The notes below the pieces were generated by a model. That model searched no databases, had not been told where the DNA came from, and was given only the letters and a program-made list of their open reading frames with translations. A DNA stretch of 30,336 nucleotides from an uncultured Opitutales bacterium. Lineage in GTDB: Bacteria > Verrucomicrobiota > Verrucomicrobiia > Opitutales > Intestinicryptomonadaceae. The DNA lies in the NCBI GenBank assembly GCA_900546565.1, contig URDC01000020.1, positions 1 to 30,336 on the forward strand. Reading direction: 5' to 3'. Positions within the stretch are counted from its first letter, which is position 1; each line of letters starts with the position of its first letter. Both the position numbers and the translations under genes were made by a program. Positions 15,278 through 23,572 of this stretch are shown here, in pieces.

Positions 15278-15933
15278 TTTTCTATCTCCTTTTTATAATA
15301 TTCTTTTTGGGTTTCCTCGCGCAGTCGCTTTATTATTCTATGGACGCTTTTGTCCACCTTCTCGCGCGGGACACCCAGTTGTTTGCAAATGTCGGCTACG
15401 GGTTTGTCTTCGAGTATGCGCATTTCGAAACACAGGCAGGTTTTGGGGTCGAAGCTGTGGCGTATGGATTCCCAGATATCCATTATAAGCGACATTTTGT
15501 AGGTGCGCGCCTCGTCTTCTTCAAGCGTGTCGAAGTAGGCTGCGTGCTTTTGGCTGTCGCCTTTTGAAAGCATATCGGAGATTTCTATGGATTCCACTTT
15601 CACAAGTCTGTCGGAATTCTGTCTGCGAATATAATCGAGGGTTCGCCTATAAACTATGCTTTTTAGAAAACCGCGGAATCTGTATTTTTCGGGCGTGTAA
15701 TTGCCGTTTTCAAACGCCTTTTGCAGGTTGAGGAACGTTTCGGAAATGATACCCGAAACCACGGATTCGTCGGTAGTCTTCCAGCCGATTTTTTTGAAGG
15801 AATTTATGGCCATTTGGCGGACGGTTATGAGGTATATTTCGTAGAATCTTTCCCACGATTTCTGCCAGAGTTTTAGGTCGGCATTGTCGAGGATTTTTCC
15901 GATTAGGCTATTTGGTGTGTCTGGACAATTCAT
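15274..15933 (-). CDS. Sigma-70 family (ECF-like) RNA polymerase sigma factor lacking the region 2.2 acidic motif
   Basis: Cytosolic transcription initiation factor, 219 residues. Region 2 spans about 20-105, with SETFLNLQKA (64-73) corresponding to the usual QExFLRL segment and RFRGFLKSIVYRRTLDYIRR (85-104) to regions 2.3-2.4. Region 4 spans about 150-207, with the helix-turn-helix KPVADICKQLGVPREKVDKS. The acidic DAED stretch that normally contacts the RNA polymerase clamp is replaced by VVSG (58-61), bracketed by Ser/Thr (Thr53, Thr54, Ser57, Ser60, Ser64, Thr66). The ATG at 15933 is used; a 100-codon upstream extension would run through the divergent promoter and into the kinase gene. A receptor-like kinase is divergent, 76 bp away. 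Confidence 0.85.
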   Translation of the reverse strand: MNCPDTPNSLIGKILDNADLKLWQKSWERFYEIYLITVRQMAINSFKKIGWKTTDESVVSGIISETFLNLQKAFENGNYTPEKYRFRGFLKSIVYRRTLDYIRRQNSDRLVKVESIEISDMLSKGDSQKHAAYFDTLEEDEARTYKMSLIMDIWESIRHSFDPKTCLCFEMRILEDKPVADICKQLGVPREKVDKSVHRIIKRLREETQKEYYKKEIEK

Positions 15934-16009
15934 ATATATTTTTTTTCGTTGAAAATTTTGTTTTCTTCCGAGTCCAATTCGGATATAGCAGAAAATGTTT
16001 TTATAAATT
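15934..16009. promoter_or_regulatory. Divergent control region between sigma factor and Ser/Thr kinase
   Basis: This 76-bp AT-rich gap must hold both 5' ends. A dyad lies at 15967-15983: TCCGA, a 7-base spacer, then TCGGA. It could be an operator or recognition element for autoregulation. No standard -35/-10 pair stands out, which would suit an alternative-sigma promoter. Confidence 0.4.
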
Positions 16010-17533
16010 ATGGATATTATTGCATTCAATACTAAATATAAACTTTTACGCCGTATCGGTTCCGGAGGATTCGGAGATGTCTTTTTGGCAAAGAATTTGG
16101 CGGACGGTGTTTTTTGTGCCGTCAAAATAGTAAAAATAACAGGAGGTATTTCGCGAGAGCTTGATGCCCTGAAAAAATACAAGGCAATTGCGGAAAACTT
16201 GCAAGGTGCGAACATTGTGGGTGTCGGGGACATTGCGGCCTCTGACGATAAGTTGTGTTATTCGATGCCGCTTGCGGACGGAGTTGATATGTCTATTTCT
16301 CCGGAAGATGAAAGTTGGCGGCCGAGGTCTTTGCAGACTGTCATTGACGAGCGTAGAAATGCGGACAAATGGTTTTCGCGCGATGAGATTGCAGAGCTGT
16401 TTTTGCCGATAATTACCGCCGCCGATGCGCTCGGAAAGGCGGGTATGCTGCATCGGGACATAAAACCGCAGAACATACTGTTTGTTTGCGGCAAGCCAGT
16501 TTTGGGCGACATTGGCCTTTTGACTGAGGACAGGCTTTCGGCAAGTTCCGCCGGAACGCCTTATTATAGCGCGCCGTCTTGGTATTCAGCAAAACACGGA
16601 AATCCCGATATGTGGGGGTTGGCTGCGACGTTCTTTACTTTGCTGACGGGAAATTCACCCGACTTGGTCGGGCGTGCTGCGTATTTGTATCCGCCGCAGG
16701 GCAAAGATGGGATGTCGACGATAGATATTTTGGCTTGGGACGGGTTTATAGCGGTGGTAAATCGTGCGATGGAGGAATCGGTGAAAGAACGCTATTTGCA
16801 TCTTTCCGATATGTCGCGCGATATACAGGCGATTGCGGCAAGTCCAACTGATTTTTATGCTTCGAAATCATCAACGGAAAAGAAAGAGCGTCCGAATCAC
16901 AAGCGGAACATCATTTTACTCGATAAGAGGTTTATGTTCGTTTTTGGCGTAATTGCTTCTTTATTAGTTGCATGCGGGCTTTTATTTGTTTCGGGGAATA
17001 ACAAAATTAAGCTTTACAAAGACTCCTATGAGGCGATGCTTGATATCTTTTTTAATGAAACTGTTCCAGAGTCGGAAGTTTTTTCAAAGTTCAATACTGC
17101 AAAAAAGAAAATGTTAAAAGCGCGCTTTGGGGATGAAGCGGATGCGCTTGGGCAGTTGGCTCAATTTACAGGTAGTCCCCATTTCGCCGAACTCGCTTAT
17201 AAAATATTGGAGGGCTATGAGAAGGCTCAGGACAAAAAGAATCTCGCTTTTGCGGCAAAAATGTTTTCGATGGCGATGGAGATGAATAAACCTGAGTGGA
17301 TGACGTCTCCCTCCCGCGTTTCGTTTAAGGGCGTAGACAAACTGATAGCGTTATACTCGCGTATAGGGGACAATGAAACTGTGAACTCTATAATGAAAAA
17401 CTTAATGGATGCGAAGGGTCAACTTGAAATAGATAAGAATTATGTGCAAGATGCAGATAGACTGAATATGGTAATTGAAAATGAGAAAATCCTTAATTCG
17501 GTATTAAAGGATAAAGGCAATTTAGGAAAATAA
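16010..17533 (+). CDS. Membrane-anchored Ser/Thr protein kinase (PknB/Hanks type)
   Basis: Receptor-like kinase of 507 residues. The cytoplasmic kinase domain (about 9-275) has the glycine loop GSGGFGDV (17-24), ATP-anchoring Lys39 in AVKIVK, catalytic HRDIKPQN (148-155, Asp150) and DIG (167-169) instead of the common DFG. The activation segment has AGTPYYSAP (181-189), ending in S where APE is usual. Juxtamembrane residues 283-305 are basic. One transmembrane helix at about 308-328 leads to a roughly 180-residue helical extracytoplasmic domain with no PASTA repeats that I can see; it may sense an envelope signal. Catalytic residues are intact, so it should be active. It is divergent from the sigma factor, which is the natural candidate substrate. 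Confidence 0.92.
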   Translation: MDIIAFNTKYKLLRRIGSGGFGDVFLAKNLADGVFCAVKIVKITGGISRELDALKKYKAIAENLQGANIVGVGDIAASDDKLCYSMPLADGVDMSISPEDESWRPRSLQTVIDERRNADKWFSRDEIAELFLPIITAADALGKAGMLHRDIKPQNILFVCGKPVLGDIGLLTEDRLSASSAGTPYYSAPSWYSAKHGNPDMWGLAATFFTLLTGNSPDLVGRAAYLYPPQGKDGMSTIDILAWDGFIAVVNRAMEESVKERYLHLSDMSRDIQAIAASPTDFYASKSSTEKKERPNHKRNIILLDKRFMFVFGVIASLLVACGLLFVSGNNKIKLYKDSYEAMLDIFFNETVPESEVFSKFNTAKKKMLKARFGDEADALGQLAQFTGSPHFAELAYKILEGYEKAQDKKNLAFAAKMFSMAMEMNKPEWMTSPSRVSFKGVDKLIALYSRIGDNETVNSIMKNLMDAKGQLEIDKNYVQDADRLNMVIENEKILNSVLKDKGNLGK

Positions 17534-17572
17534 AGTTATCGACTTTGTTTATGCAAAGTTGTTGCAGGTGCA

Positions 17573-17605
17573 AAAAAACGTCCGGCGGGTGGTCGGGCGT
17601 TTTTT
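17573..17605. terminator. Bidirectional terminator between the kinase gene and dnaA
   Basis: An A-rich arm ending ACGTCCG (17573-17584) pairs with CGGGCGT plus T run (17594-17605): 12 bp with one mismatch/G-U, 9-base loop, T tracts on both strands. It serves the convergent ends of the kinase gene and dnaA. Confidence 0.75.
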
Positions 17606-17645
17606 GTGTGTTGTGGAGAAGTGTGTCTGTTGTGTGTGGCGGCGG

Positions 17646-19040
17646 TTAGACGGCGAGATTTTTGAGCATATACTCGACGAGGTGTTTTACCTGTTCGTCC
17701 TGTTCCATTGTCCGTTCCACTACGTGCATTGCGTGCATTACGGTGGCGTGGTTCTTGCCTCCGAAGCGTTTGCCGATTTCCTCCAACGAATGTGTCGTGA
17801 GTTTGCGCGAAAGATACATCGCGATTTGTCTGGCCAAGGCGATGTTTGCAGGCCGTGCGCGTCCGCAGATGTCCTCGACTGTCACGCCGCAGCGTTCCGC
17901 CGTCTTCTTCTGGATTTTTTCGATGTCTACAAGCTGCCCTTCGTCCTCTTCAAGTAGGGCCGCCGACAACAGTTCCTGCGCCTTTCTTAGCGAAATGACG
18001 GAATCTTTGCTGATGAGTGTTGCGTAGCCGATGAGGTTTGTTAGTGCACCCTCCATTCGGCGGACATTTTTTGTGAAGCGGCGCGCGACAAAGTCGACCG
18101 CCTCGGGAGAAATAGACACTGCCGACTGCGAAGCCTCGATTTTCTTCTGCAAGATTGCAAGGCGCGTCTCGTAATCGGGCACTTGGATATCGACGGAAAC
18201 ACCCCAACTGAATCGCGAAACGAGGCGTTGCTCGATGTCGGCAACCTCGTTTATGGGGCGGTCGCACGAGAGCACGATTTGTTTGCCCGCGTTGAAAAGT
18301 TCGTTGAATGTGTGGAAAAACTCGTTTTGCGAGCTCTCCTTTTTGGCGAAAAACTGGATGTCGTCGATTAGCAGAACATCTGCTTGACGGCACTTCTGGC
18401 GGAACTGGGTGAGGTTGCCCGCCCGCATTGCCGAAACGTAGTCGTTTACAAAAGTTTCGGACGAGAGGTAGACGACGTTCTTTTCGGGGTTGTTTTTAAG
18501 CACGAAATGCGCAATCGCGTGCATAAGGTGGGTCTTGCCCAAGCCGGTCGCCCCATATATCAAAAGCGGGTTGAATGCAACGCCGAGGTTCTGGGCGACT
18601 GCCAATGCCGCCGAATAGGCGAATTGGTTACTCTCGCCTACGACGAAGTTTTCAAACGTGTTGCGGGGCGATATCGATGTGTTTATACGCGCCGCCGAAG
18701 CAGCGGAGACGCTGCGCGAAAGGCGCGGGGGGCAGGGGCGTTGTTCGCGCGGCGCGGCGGCCGCGGAAGCCTCGGGCTCGGGCGCGGATATGTTCGCCCT
18801 GATTGTGCGTCCGCATACGAGCGAGAGGTTTTTCACAATTAGGTCGGCGTAATTGTCTTTTAGCCACATCGCGGCAAAATCGCTTTCGGCGCGGAGGTTG
18901 AGACAGGTTTCGTCGCCGCCAGTGCACTCCAAGTTTTTAAACCAAGACGCAAACATCTCCTCTGAGAGCGAAGACTGTATCTCGCCCTTGGCTTTTGCCC
19001 AAATTTGCGTCGGGTAAAACTCCTGTATCTGTTCTGTCAT
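17646..19040 (-). CDS. dnaA: Chromosomal replication initiator protein DnaA
   Basis: AAA+ initiator that binds DnaA boxes at oriC and opens the duplex, 464 residues, normal length. Domain I is about 8-85 (WAKAKGEIQSSLSEEMFASWF). Domain II is a short Ala/Pro/Arg-rich linker (86-120). Domain III (about 127-345) has NTFENFVVGESNQFAYSAA, Walker A GATGLGKTH (163-171) and Walker B LLIDDIQFF. Domain IV carries the DNA-binding signature ARQIAMYLSRKLTTHSLEEIG, then KNHATVMHA. It is transcribed away from an AT-rich non-coding region of about 800 bp. No dnaN, recF or gyrB follows here; the downstream neighbour is the convergent kinase gene. Confidence 0.97.
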   Translation of the reverse strand: MTEQIQEFYPTQIWAKAKGEIQSSLSEEMFASWFKNLECTGGDETCLNLRAESDFAAMWLKDNYADLIVKNLSLVCGRTIRANISAPEPEASAAAAPREQRPCPPRLSRSVSAASAARINTSISPRNTFENFVVGESNQFAYSAALAVAQNLGVAFNPLLIYGATGLGKTHLMHAIAHFVLKNNPEKNVVYLSSETFVNDYVSAMRAGNLTQFRQKCRQADVLLIDDIQFFAKKESSQNEFFHTFNELFNAGKQIVLSCDRPINEVADIEQRLVSRFSWGVSVDIQVPDYETRLAILQKKIEASQSAVSISPEAVDFVARRFTKNVRRMEGALTNLIGYATLISKDSVISLRKAQELLSAALLEEDEGQLVDIEKIQKKTAERCGVTVEDICGRARPANIALARQIAMYLSRKLTTHSLEEIGKRFGGKNHATVMHAMHVVERTMEQDEQVKHLVEYMLKNLAV

Positions 19041-19839
19041 AGTTTCTAAATTACCAATGTTTATTCACAAAAATCCGCCGTATGCCAAGCTTTATTTTTA
19101 GGTGAGCGTTAACACGTTGAATTTGGGGGAGTTTTGTTCGGGGTTGAAAGTTTTACGAGTGGGGGATATAAAAATGATTTCCTGTAACTTGCTTTAAAAG
19201 CGTTAGTTATGTTTAAACGCTTTGTCGCGACATCAAAGGTTTGCCTTTTTACGGCAATCAATTTTCCCTCTCTGTGACAATACATATTCCACGGATTCTC
19301 GGAAGAATCAAGGAATAGTTTTTTACAAGTTATTAACAATTTTATGTGGAAAAATTTTTAGCCGATTTTTCAATTTTTTCTTGAATTAGAAGCGCCCGAA
19401 TGTGTAGTGCCGATTTTATCGGGGTTTCGGATTTTTTTTGTCGATTTTGTCGGTTTTTTAGCCGATTTTTGCCCCCCTTTCGCGTAAATGCGCGTTCATT
19501 AAGCGGCGGGAAGTTTTCAGGAGTGGCTGTTTCCGGTTTTGTTAGGATTGTGTTAGAGGCAAAATCTTACATTTTTGTGCGAAAATTTTTTTTAATTTTT
19601 TTGAAAGGCACATTCAACCGACGGGAAAAATATATTTTTGACGCGGAGAATTTTTATTTTAGCGGGAAAGCTTCGGACTTGAAAACGTAGGAGGGTAGAA
19701 TGCGAAAAACGTGCTCTGCTGTTGGATTTCAAAAGTGATGGGGGGTGTTTTGAGGGAATTGCGGGAAAAAGGCTGGAAAAGTCATGTCGGAGCGGTTTTG
19801 GTTTTGACTGTCGGGGGATTTTTTCTACATTTATTGACG
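19041..19839. other. Long AT-rich intergenic region by dnaA: candidate oriC
   Basis: About 800 bp without a convincing gene, between dnaA and ruvX. Sites fitting the relaxed DnaA box TTWTNCACA are TTATTCACA at 19061-19069 (+) and TTTTCCACA at 19345-19353 (-). TTATTAACA at 19330-19338 is one mismatch away. AT-rich runs lie at 19351-19380 and 19580-19665. A 16-base string (TTTTTAGCCGATTTTT) occurs twice, near 19356 and 19455. There is no perfect TTATCCACA and no box cluster, so origin function is a possibility only. The dnaA and ruvX promoters must also be here. Confidence 0.4.
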
Positions 19840-20289
19840 ATGAATATTCTGGGAGTCGATTATGGGCACAAGCGTATCGGGCTTGCTTTTGCCGACACGG
19901 ATATCGGCGTTGCCGTCCCGATTCGGGCGGCGAACGAACCGACTGCCGAAGCGCGGGAAGCCCGCATTTTGGCGGAGATTGCCAATCGGAGAATCGGGCG
20001 CGTTGTGGTGGGGTATCCGCTCAATATGGACGGGTCGGTGAGCGACAAGGCGCGGGAGGTTGACGCGTTTATTGCGAAGATGTCGGTGCGGGCGGAGGTC
20101 GAATTTGTGCGCGTCGACGAGCGGCTGAGTTCGTATCAGGCAGAATGCGATATGGCGGCGTTTTCGCCCAAAAAGACTCGGACGGTTGCCGCACGGAAGA
20201 AGAACCGCAGGACGGGCGAAGTGGATTCGCGCGCGAGTGCGTTGTTTTTGCAGGAGTATCTCGACACGGGCGAGATTATTGGCGGGTAG
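19840..20289 (+). CDS. ruvX: RuvX/YqgF-family RNase H-fold nuclease (pre-16S rRNA processing)
   Basis: Small cytosolic protein, 149 residues, matching YqgF length. The family role is 5' maturation of 16S rRNA; the Holliday-junction role is older naming. It starts MNILGVDYGHKRIGLA, the first RNase H-fold strand with catalytic Asp. VVVGYPLNMDGSVS follows near 53-66, then VRVDERLSSYQA near 90-101 with catalytic Glu, and VDSRASALFLQEYLD near the end. An Arg/Lys-rich stretch (KKTRTVAARKKNRRTGE) precedes the last motif. The ATG at 19840 is chosen because the fold begins there; an upstream in-frame extension of 43 codons has no family counterpart. Confidence 0.92.
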   Translation: MNILGVDYGHKRIGLAFADTDIGVAVPIRAANEPTAEAREARILAEIANRRIGRVVVGYPLNMDGSVSDKAREVDAFIAKMSVRAEVEFVRVDERLSSYQAECDMAAFSPKKTRTVAARKKNRRTGEVDSRASALFLQEYLDTGEIIGG

Positions 20290-20400
20290 TGCGGCGTTTG
20301 CGGAGTGTGTTTTGGGGCGGTTTGCTTTGCGGTTTTTGCGGATTGGTTTTTAGGTTTTATTGGCGGTGGTTGTTTTTTCTAAAATTTTTACAAGGCGGGT

Positions 20401-21423
20401 ATGGACGATTTTTCGCGTGAATTGAGGGCTTTTTTTGCAGCACAGGGGGCTGCGGGTAGGGCTAAGGCGTCGTGTGCGTCTAGTGCAGTGGCGGACGTGT
20501 CTGGTGTTTTGGGTGCGTCGGGCGCGGTTGTGGCTGGTGGAAAGGCTGTCGGTGTTGCCGGGGCGGGGTCGGCGGGTGCCGGCGCAAAGTCGGTTGGCGG
20601 TGCGGAATGTGGTTCGGCTGCGGTGGAAGAGGTGCGGCTGCGCAGGTTTATGTGTGTTGTCGCCTTTGACGGGACGGACTTTGAGGGGTGGCAATCGCAA
20701 GCGGGCGGAAACACGGTTCAAGATTTTATTGAATATCGCTTGAAGTCGATTTTCGGGCATTTGGTGCGTATTCACGGCAGCGGGCGAACCGACGCGGGCG
20801 TTCACGCGCGGGGGCTTGTGTTCCACTTCGACGCGGTTTGGAGGCATTCGCCCGAAGCGTTGTTGCGGGCGTTGAGGTCGGGAAATTCGCTCGTCGTTCA
20901 GGTGTTGTCGATAAGGGAGGTGTCGGGGGATTTCCACGCGAGGTTTTCGGCGCGGGGCAAGCGGTATGTCTACAAGATTGCCAAGGGCTTTGCCATGCCC
21001 GACTTGGCTCGATACAGGTGGTCGCTCGGCGGAAAGGCTCTCGACGTGGCGGCTATGCGCGAAGTGGCGAAGCTGTTTTTGGGCGAGCGCGACTTCAAGG
21101 CGTTCAGCGCGAATCGCGGCAAGGGTGCGCGCGAAAACACGGTCAAGACGATTTGGAGGCTCGATGTGGACGAAATCGACGGGGGAAGCGGGTTGATGAT
21201 TACCGTCGAAGGCTCGGGTTTTCTCTACAAAATGGTGCGCATGATTGTCGGCGGGCTTGTGCAGGTCGGGCGCGGCAATGTTTCGCCCGAGCGGTTGAAG
21301 AAGTATCTCGCCGCCGCCGAGCGCGGGAATTTGATTCAGGCAGCCCCCGCCTGCGGGCTGTGTCTTGACGAGGTTTTTTATTCCGATGCCCCGCGGGGCG
21401 GAGAGTGTTCCGATAGTCCATAA
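20401..21423 (+). CDS. truA: tRNA pseudouridine(38-40) synthase TruA with Ala/Gly-rich N-terminal extension
   Basis: Isomerises uridines 38-40 in the tRNA anticodon arm. From the ATG at 20401 it has 340 residues, but the TruA fold starts only at about residue 80 (RRFMCVVAFDGTDFEGWQ). The catalytic Asp131 is in GSGRTDAGVHARG. RYVYKIAKG and EGSGFLYKMVRMIVGGL are further family motifs. Residues about 12-76 are low-complexity Ala/Gly/Val/Ser, with more GGT/GCT-type codons than the rest, so a shorter protein starting at GTG 20632 or ATG 20650 is possible. The gene lies 111 bp after ruvX and 55 bp before purF. Confidence 0.9.
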   Translation: MDDFSRELRAFFAAQGAAGRAKASCASSAVADVSGVLGASGAVVAGGKAVGVAGAGSAGAGAKSVGGAECGSAAVEEVRLRRFMCVVAFDGTDFEGWQSQAGGNTVQDFIEYRLKSIFGHLVRIHGSGRTDAGVHARGLVFHFDAVWRHSPEALLRALRSGNSLVVQVLSIREVSGDFHARFSARGKRYVYKIAKGFAMPDLARYRWSLGGKALDVAAMREVAKLFLGERDFKAFSANRGKGARENTVKTIWRLDVDEIDGGSGLMITVEGSGFLYKMVRMIVGGLVQVGRGNVSPERLKKYLAAAERGNLIQAAPACGLCLDEVFYSDAPRGGECSDSP

Positions 21424-21429
21424 ATTTGC

Positions 21430-21457
21430 TTGCATTGGACTCGGCGTTTTCGATAAT
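21430..21457 (+). promoter_or_regulatory. Putative purF promoter
   Basis: TTGCAT (21430-21435), a 16-bp spacer and GATAAT (21452-21457) form a reasonable -35/-10 pair. The start site would fall about 15 bp before the purF ATG at 21479. It begins just 7 bp after the truA stop. Confidence 0.5.
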
Positions 21458-21478
21458 TTTTCACATAGATTTTTTTAT

Positions 21479-23395
21479 ATGAGCGACCCTATTAAGCACG
21501 AATGCGGCATTGCACTAATCAGGCTTTTGAAGCCTCTTAGATATTATCAGGAAAAATACAACACCCCGTTATACGGGTTCAACAAGCTTTTCCTTTTGAT
21601 GGAAAAGCAGCACAACCGAGGGCAGGACGGCGCGGGTATAGGTGCTGTTAAAATAGGCGTTCCCGCGGGCGAGTCGTATATGTTCCGCGAGCGCAGCGCG
21701 AAGAGCAACGGGCTTTCGCGGATTTTCAACGAGCAGCTTGAAATCTACAACGAAAAGGTCAAAAAGGGAATTATCCATCCCGAATTCCCCGACACGGTAA
21801 AGTCCAATTTCGACTACGAAGCCGAGGTCTTGATGGGGCATTTGCGCTACGGCACGAGCGGTTCATACAACAAAAATTCGTGCCATCCGTTTGTGCGCAA
21901 AAGCACTTGGCCCGCGCGAAATCTCATGCTTGTTGGCAACTTCAATATCACAAACACGCGCGAGCTTACGCAGCAGCTTGTGGACTTCGGCGTGCACCCC
22001 GTTTTCAGCACCGACACTCAGGCGGTCTTGGAGGAGATTTCGTATCATTTGGACATCGAGCACGCCGAGATTTATCGCGAATTGAGAAACGAGGGAATTT
22101 CGGGGCAGAAAATTTTACAGATGATGAACGAGCGGCTGAGTCCGCTTCGCATTGTAAGCAATGCCGCTCAGAACTGGGACGGCGGCTACACGATTGCCGG
22201 GGCAATCGGCAACGGCGACTGTTTTGTTATGCGCGATGCAAACGGAATCCGCCCGTGCTACTACTACAAGAACGACGAGCTGATTGCCTTCGCCTCGGAG
22301 CGCGTGCCGCTTATGACGGTTTTCGAAGCCCCGCAGGAGGAGGTCAAGGAGGTCGCCCCGGGGAATGTGTTTGTAGTCAAGTGCGACGGTTCGTGCGAGG
22401 AGCGTCAGTATAGAAAGGCGGGCGTGCGCAAGAGCTGTACGTTCGAACGCATTTATTTTTCGCGCGGTAACGACCCCGAAATTTACAAAGAGCGCAAGGC
22501 GTTGGGCGCGGCTTTATGCAGGCGCATTTACGAGAGTATAGACCGCGACTTCAAAAACAGTGTTTTCAGCTATATTCCCAACACCGCCGAAGTTGCGTAT
22601 TACGGAATGATGCACGAATTGCGCTGCATACGCCGCCGTCAGGTCAAGGCGGGATTGCAGGAAGTGATTGCGAAAAAGTCGGAGTTGACGGACGAATTGA
22701 TTGAATCGCTGATTATGGACAACTGGCCCAGAGGCGAGAAGATTGCGCACAAGGACATTAAATTGCGCACGTTCATTTCGCAGGAAAAGGACAGAATGCA
22801 GCTTGCCTCGCACGTCTACGATATCACTTATGGGGTTGTCCAGCCCAAGGACACGCTCGTGTGTCTGGACGACTCGATTGTGCGCGGGACGACGCTGAAC
22901 AGGCAGATTTTACGCATTTTGGGGAGGATGAATCCGAAGAAAATCGTGATTGCCTCGACTGCGCCGCAGATTCGCTATCCCGACTGCTACGGCATAGACA
23001 TGAGCGAAATCGGCAAGTTTGTGGCGTTCCAAGCCGCGATAAAGCTCACTAAGGAGACGGGCGCGGGCGAGCTTATCGGCGAAGTCTACCGCAAGTGCAT
23101 TGCCCAGCGCGATAAACCCGCAAGCCAAATGCAAAACTATGTCCGCGAGATTTACGACCGCTTTACGGACGACCAGCTTTCGAAGAAAATTGCGGAATTG
23201 GTGTATCCGACAAAGGGCAACTGGCACGGGGAATTGGAGATTGTCTTCCAATCGATTGAGGATTTGCATAAGTCGATTACCTCGTGCACGGGCGACTGGT
23301 ATTTTACGGGCGACTATCCCACGCCGGGGGGCTTTGAAGTGCTCAACAACGCCTTCATAAACTACTTCGAAAACAAGGAAGGGCGCAGTTACTAA
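21479..23395 (+). CDS. purF: Amidophosphoribosyltransferase, long form (PurF-like)
   Basis: First committed enzyme of purine synthesis: PRPP plus glutamine to phosphoribosylamine. Length 638 residues, longer than the 470-510 of E. coli or Bacillus PurF but like the long form in some Bacteroidota/PVC bacteria. The start MSDPIKHECGIAL places the class II amidotransferase nucleophile Cys9 after a short propeptide. Later motifs are HNRGQDGAGIG, GHLRYGTSG, GNFNITN and DGGYTIAGAIGNGD in the glutaminase half, FSRGNDPEIYKERKALG near the junction, and CLDDSIVRGTTLNRQ, the PRPP-binding loop. The C-terminal about 150 residues carry family-specific extras. The ATG at 21479 is used because an upstream in-frame extension would run back into truA. 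Confidence 0.9.
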   Translation: MSDPIKHECGIALIRLLKPLRYYQEKYNTPLYGFNKLFLLMEKQHNRGQDGAGIGAVKIGVPAGESYMFRERSAKSNGLSRIFNEQLEIYNEKVKKGIIHPEFPDTVKSNFDYEAEVLMGHLRYGTSGSYNKNSCHPFVRKSTWPARNLMLVGNFNITNTRELTQQLVDFGVHPVFSTDTQAVLEEISYHLDIEHAEIYRELRNEGISGQKILQMMNERLSPLRIVSNAAQNWDGGYTIAGAIGNGDCFVMRDANGIRPCYYYKNDELIAFASERVPLMTVFEAPQEEVKEVAPGNVFVVKCDGSCEERQYRKAGVRKSCTFERIYFSRGNDPEIYKERKALGAALCRRIYESIDRDFKNSVFSYIPNTAEVAYYGMMHELRCIRRRQVKAGLQEVIAKKSELTDELIESLIMDNWPRGEKIAHKDIKLRTFISQEKDRMQLASHVYDITYGVVQPKDTLVCLDDSIVRGTTLNRQILRILGRMNPKKIVIASTAPQIRYPDCYGIDMSEIGKFVAFQAAIKLTKETGAGELIGEVYRKCIAQRDKPASQMQNYVREIYDRFTDDQLSKKIAELVYPTKGNWHGELEIVFQSIEDLHKSITSCTGDWYFTGDYPTPGGFEVLNNAFINYFENKEGRSY

Positions 23396-23572
23396 TGCGG
23401 GGCGTGCCGCGGTTTTCGGGGGGGGTGGCTCGAAAGCAAAGAAGCGGGAGGATCGCAATGTGTTGCGCCGAGGGTTTCGGAGGGTGGCTCGAAAGCAAAG
23501 AAGTGGACGGTTTGTAAGGCGTCGCGCCGATGTTTTCGGGCGGCTTAGAAATGTTGCGGAAGGTGTGTTGAT
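23396..23572. repeat. Short tandem-like repeats between purF and malQ
   Basis: A perfect 22-bp direct repeat (starting GGGTGGCTCGAAAGC) occurs at 23423-23444 and 23482-23503, 59 bp apart. The flanks GCGCCGAGGGTTTCGG and CGCGCCGATGTTTTCGG repeat with the same phase, giving about 2.5 degenerate copies of a 59-bp unit. No gene is supported here. The unit could be a control region for the downstream operon or a small repeat family. Confidence 0.6.

Noticed and set aside
18829..18837. TTTTTCACA as an additional DnaA box
   Set aside because: It lies inside dnaA coding sequence and the relaxed consensus is easily met in T-rich DNA; the same string also occurs before purF.
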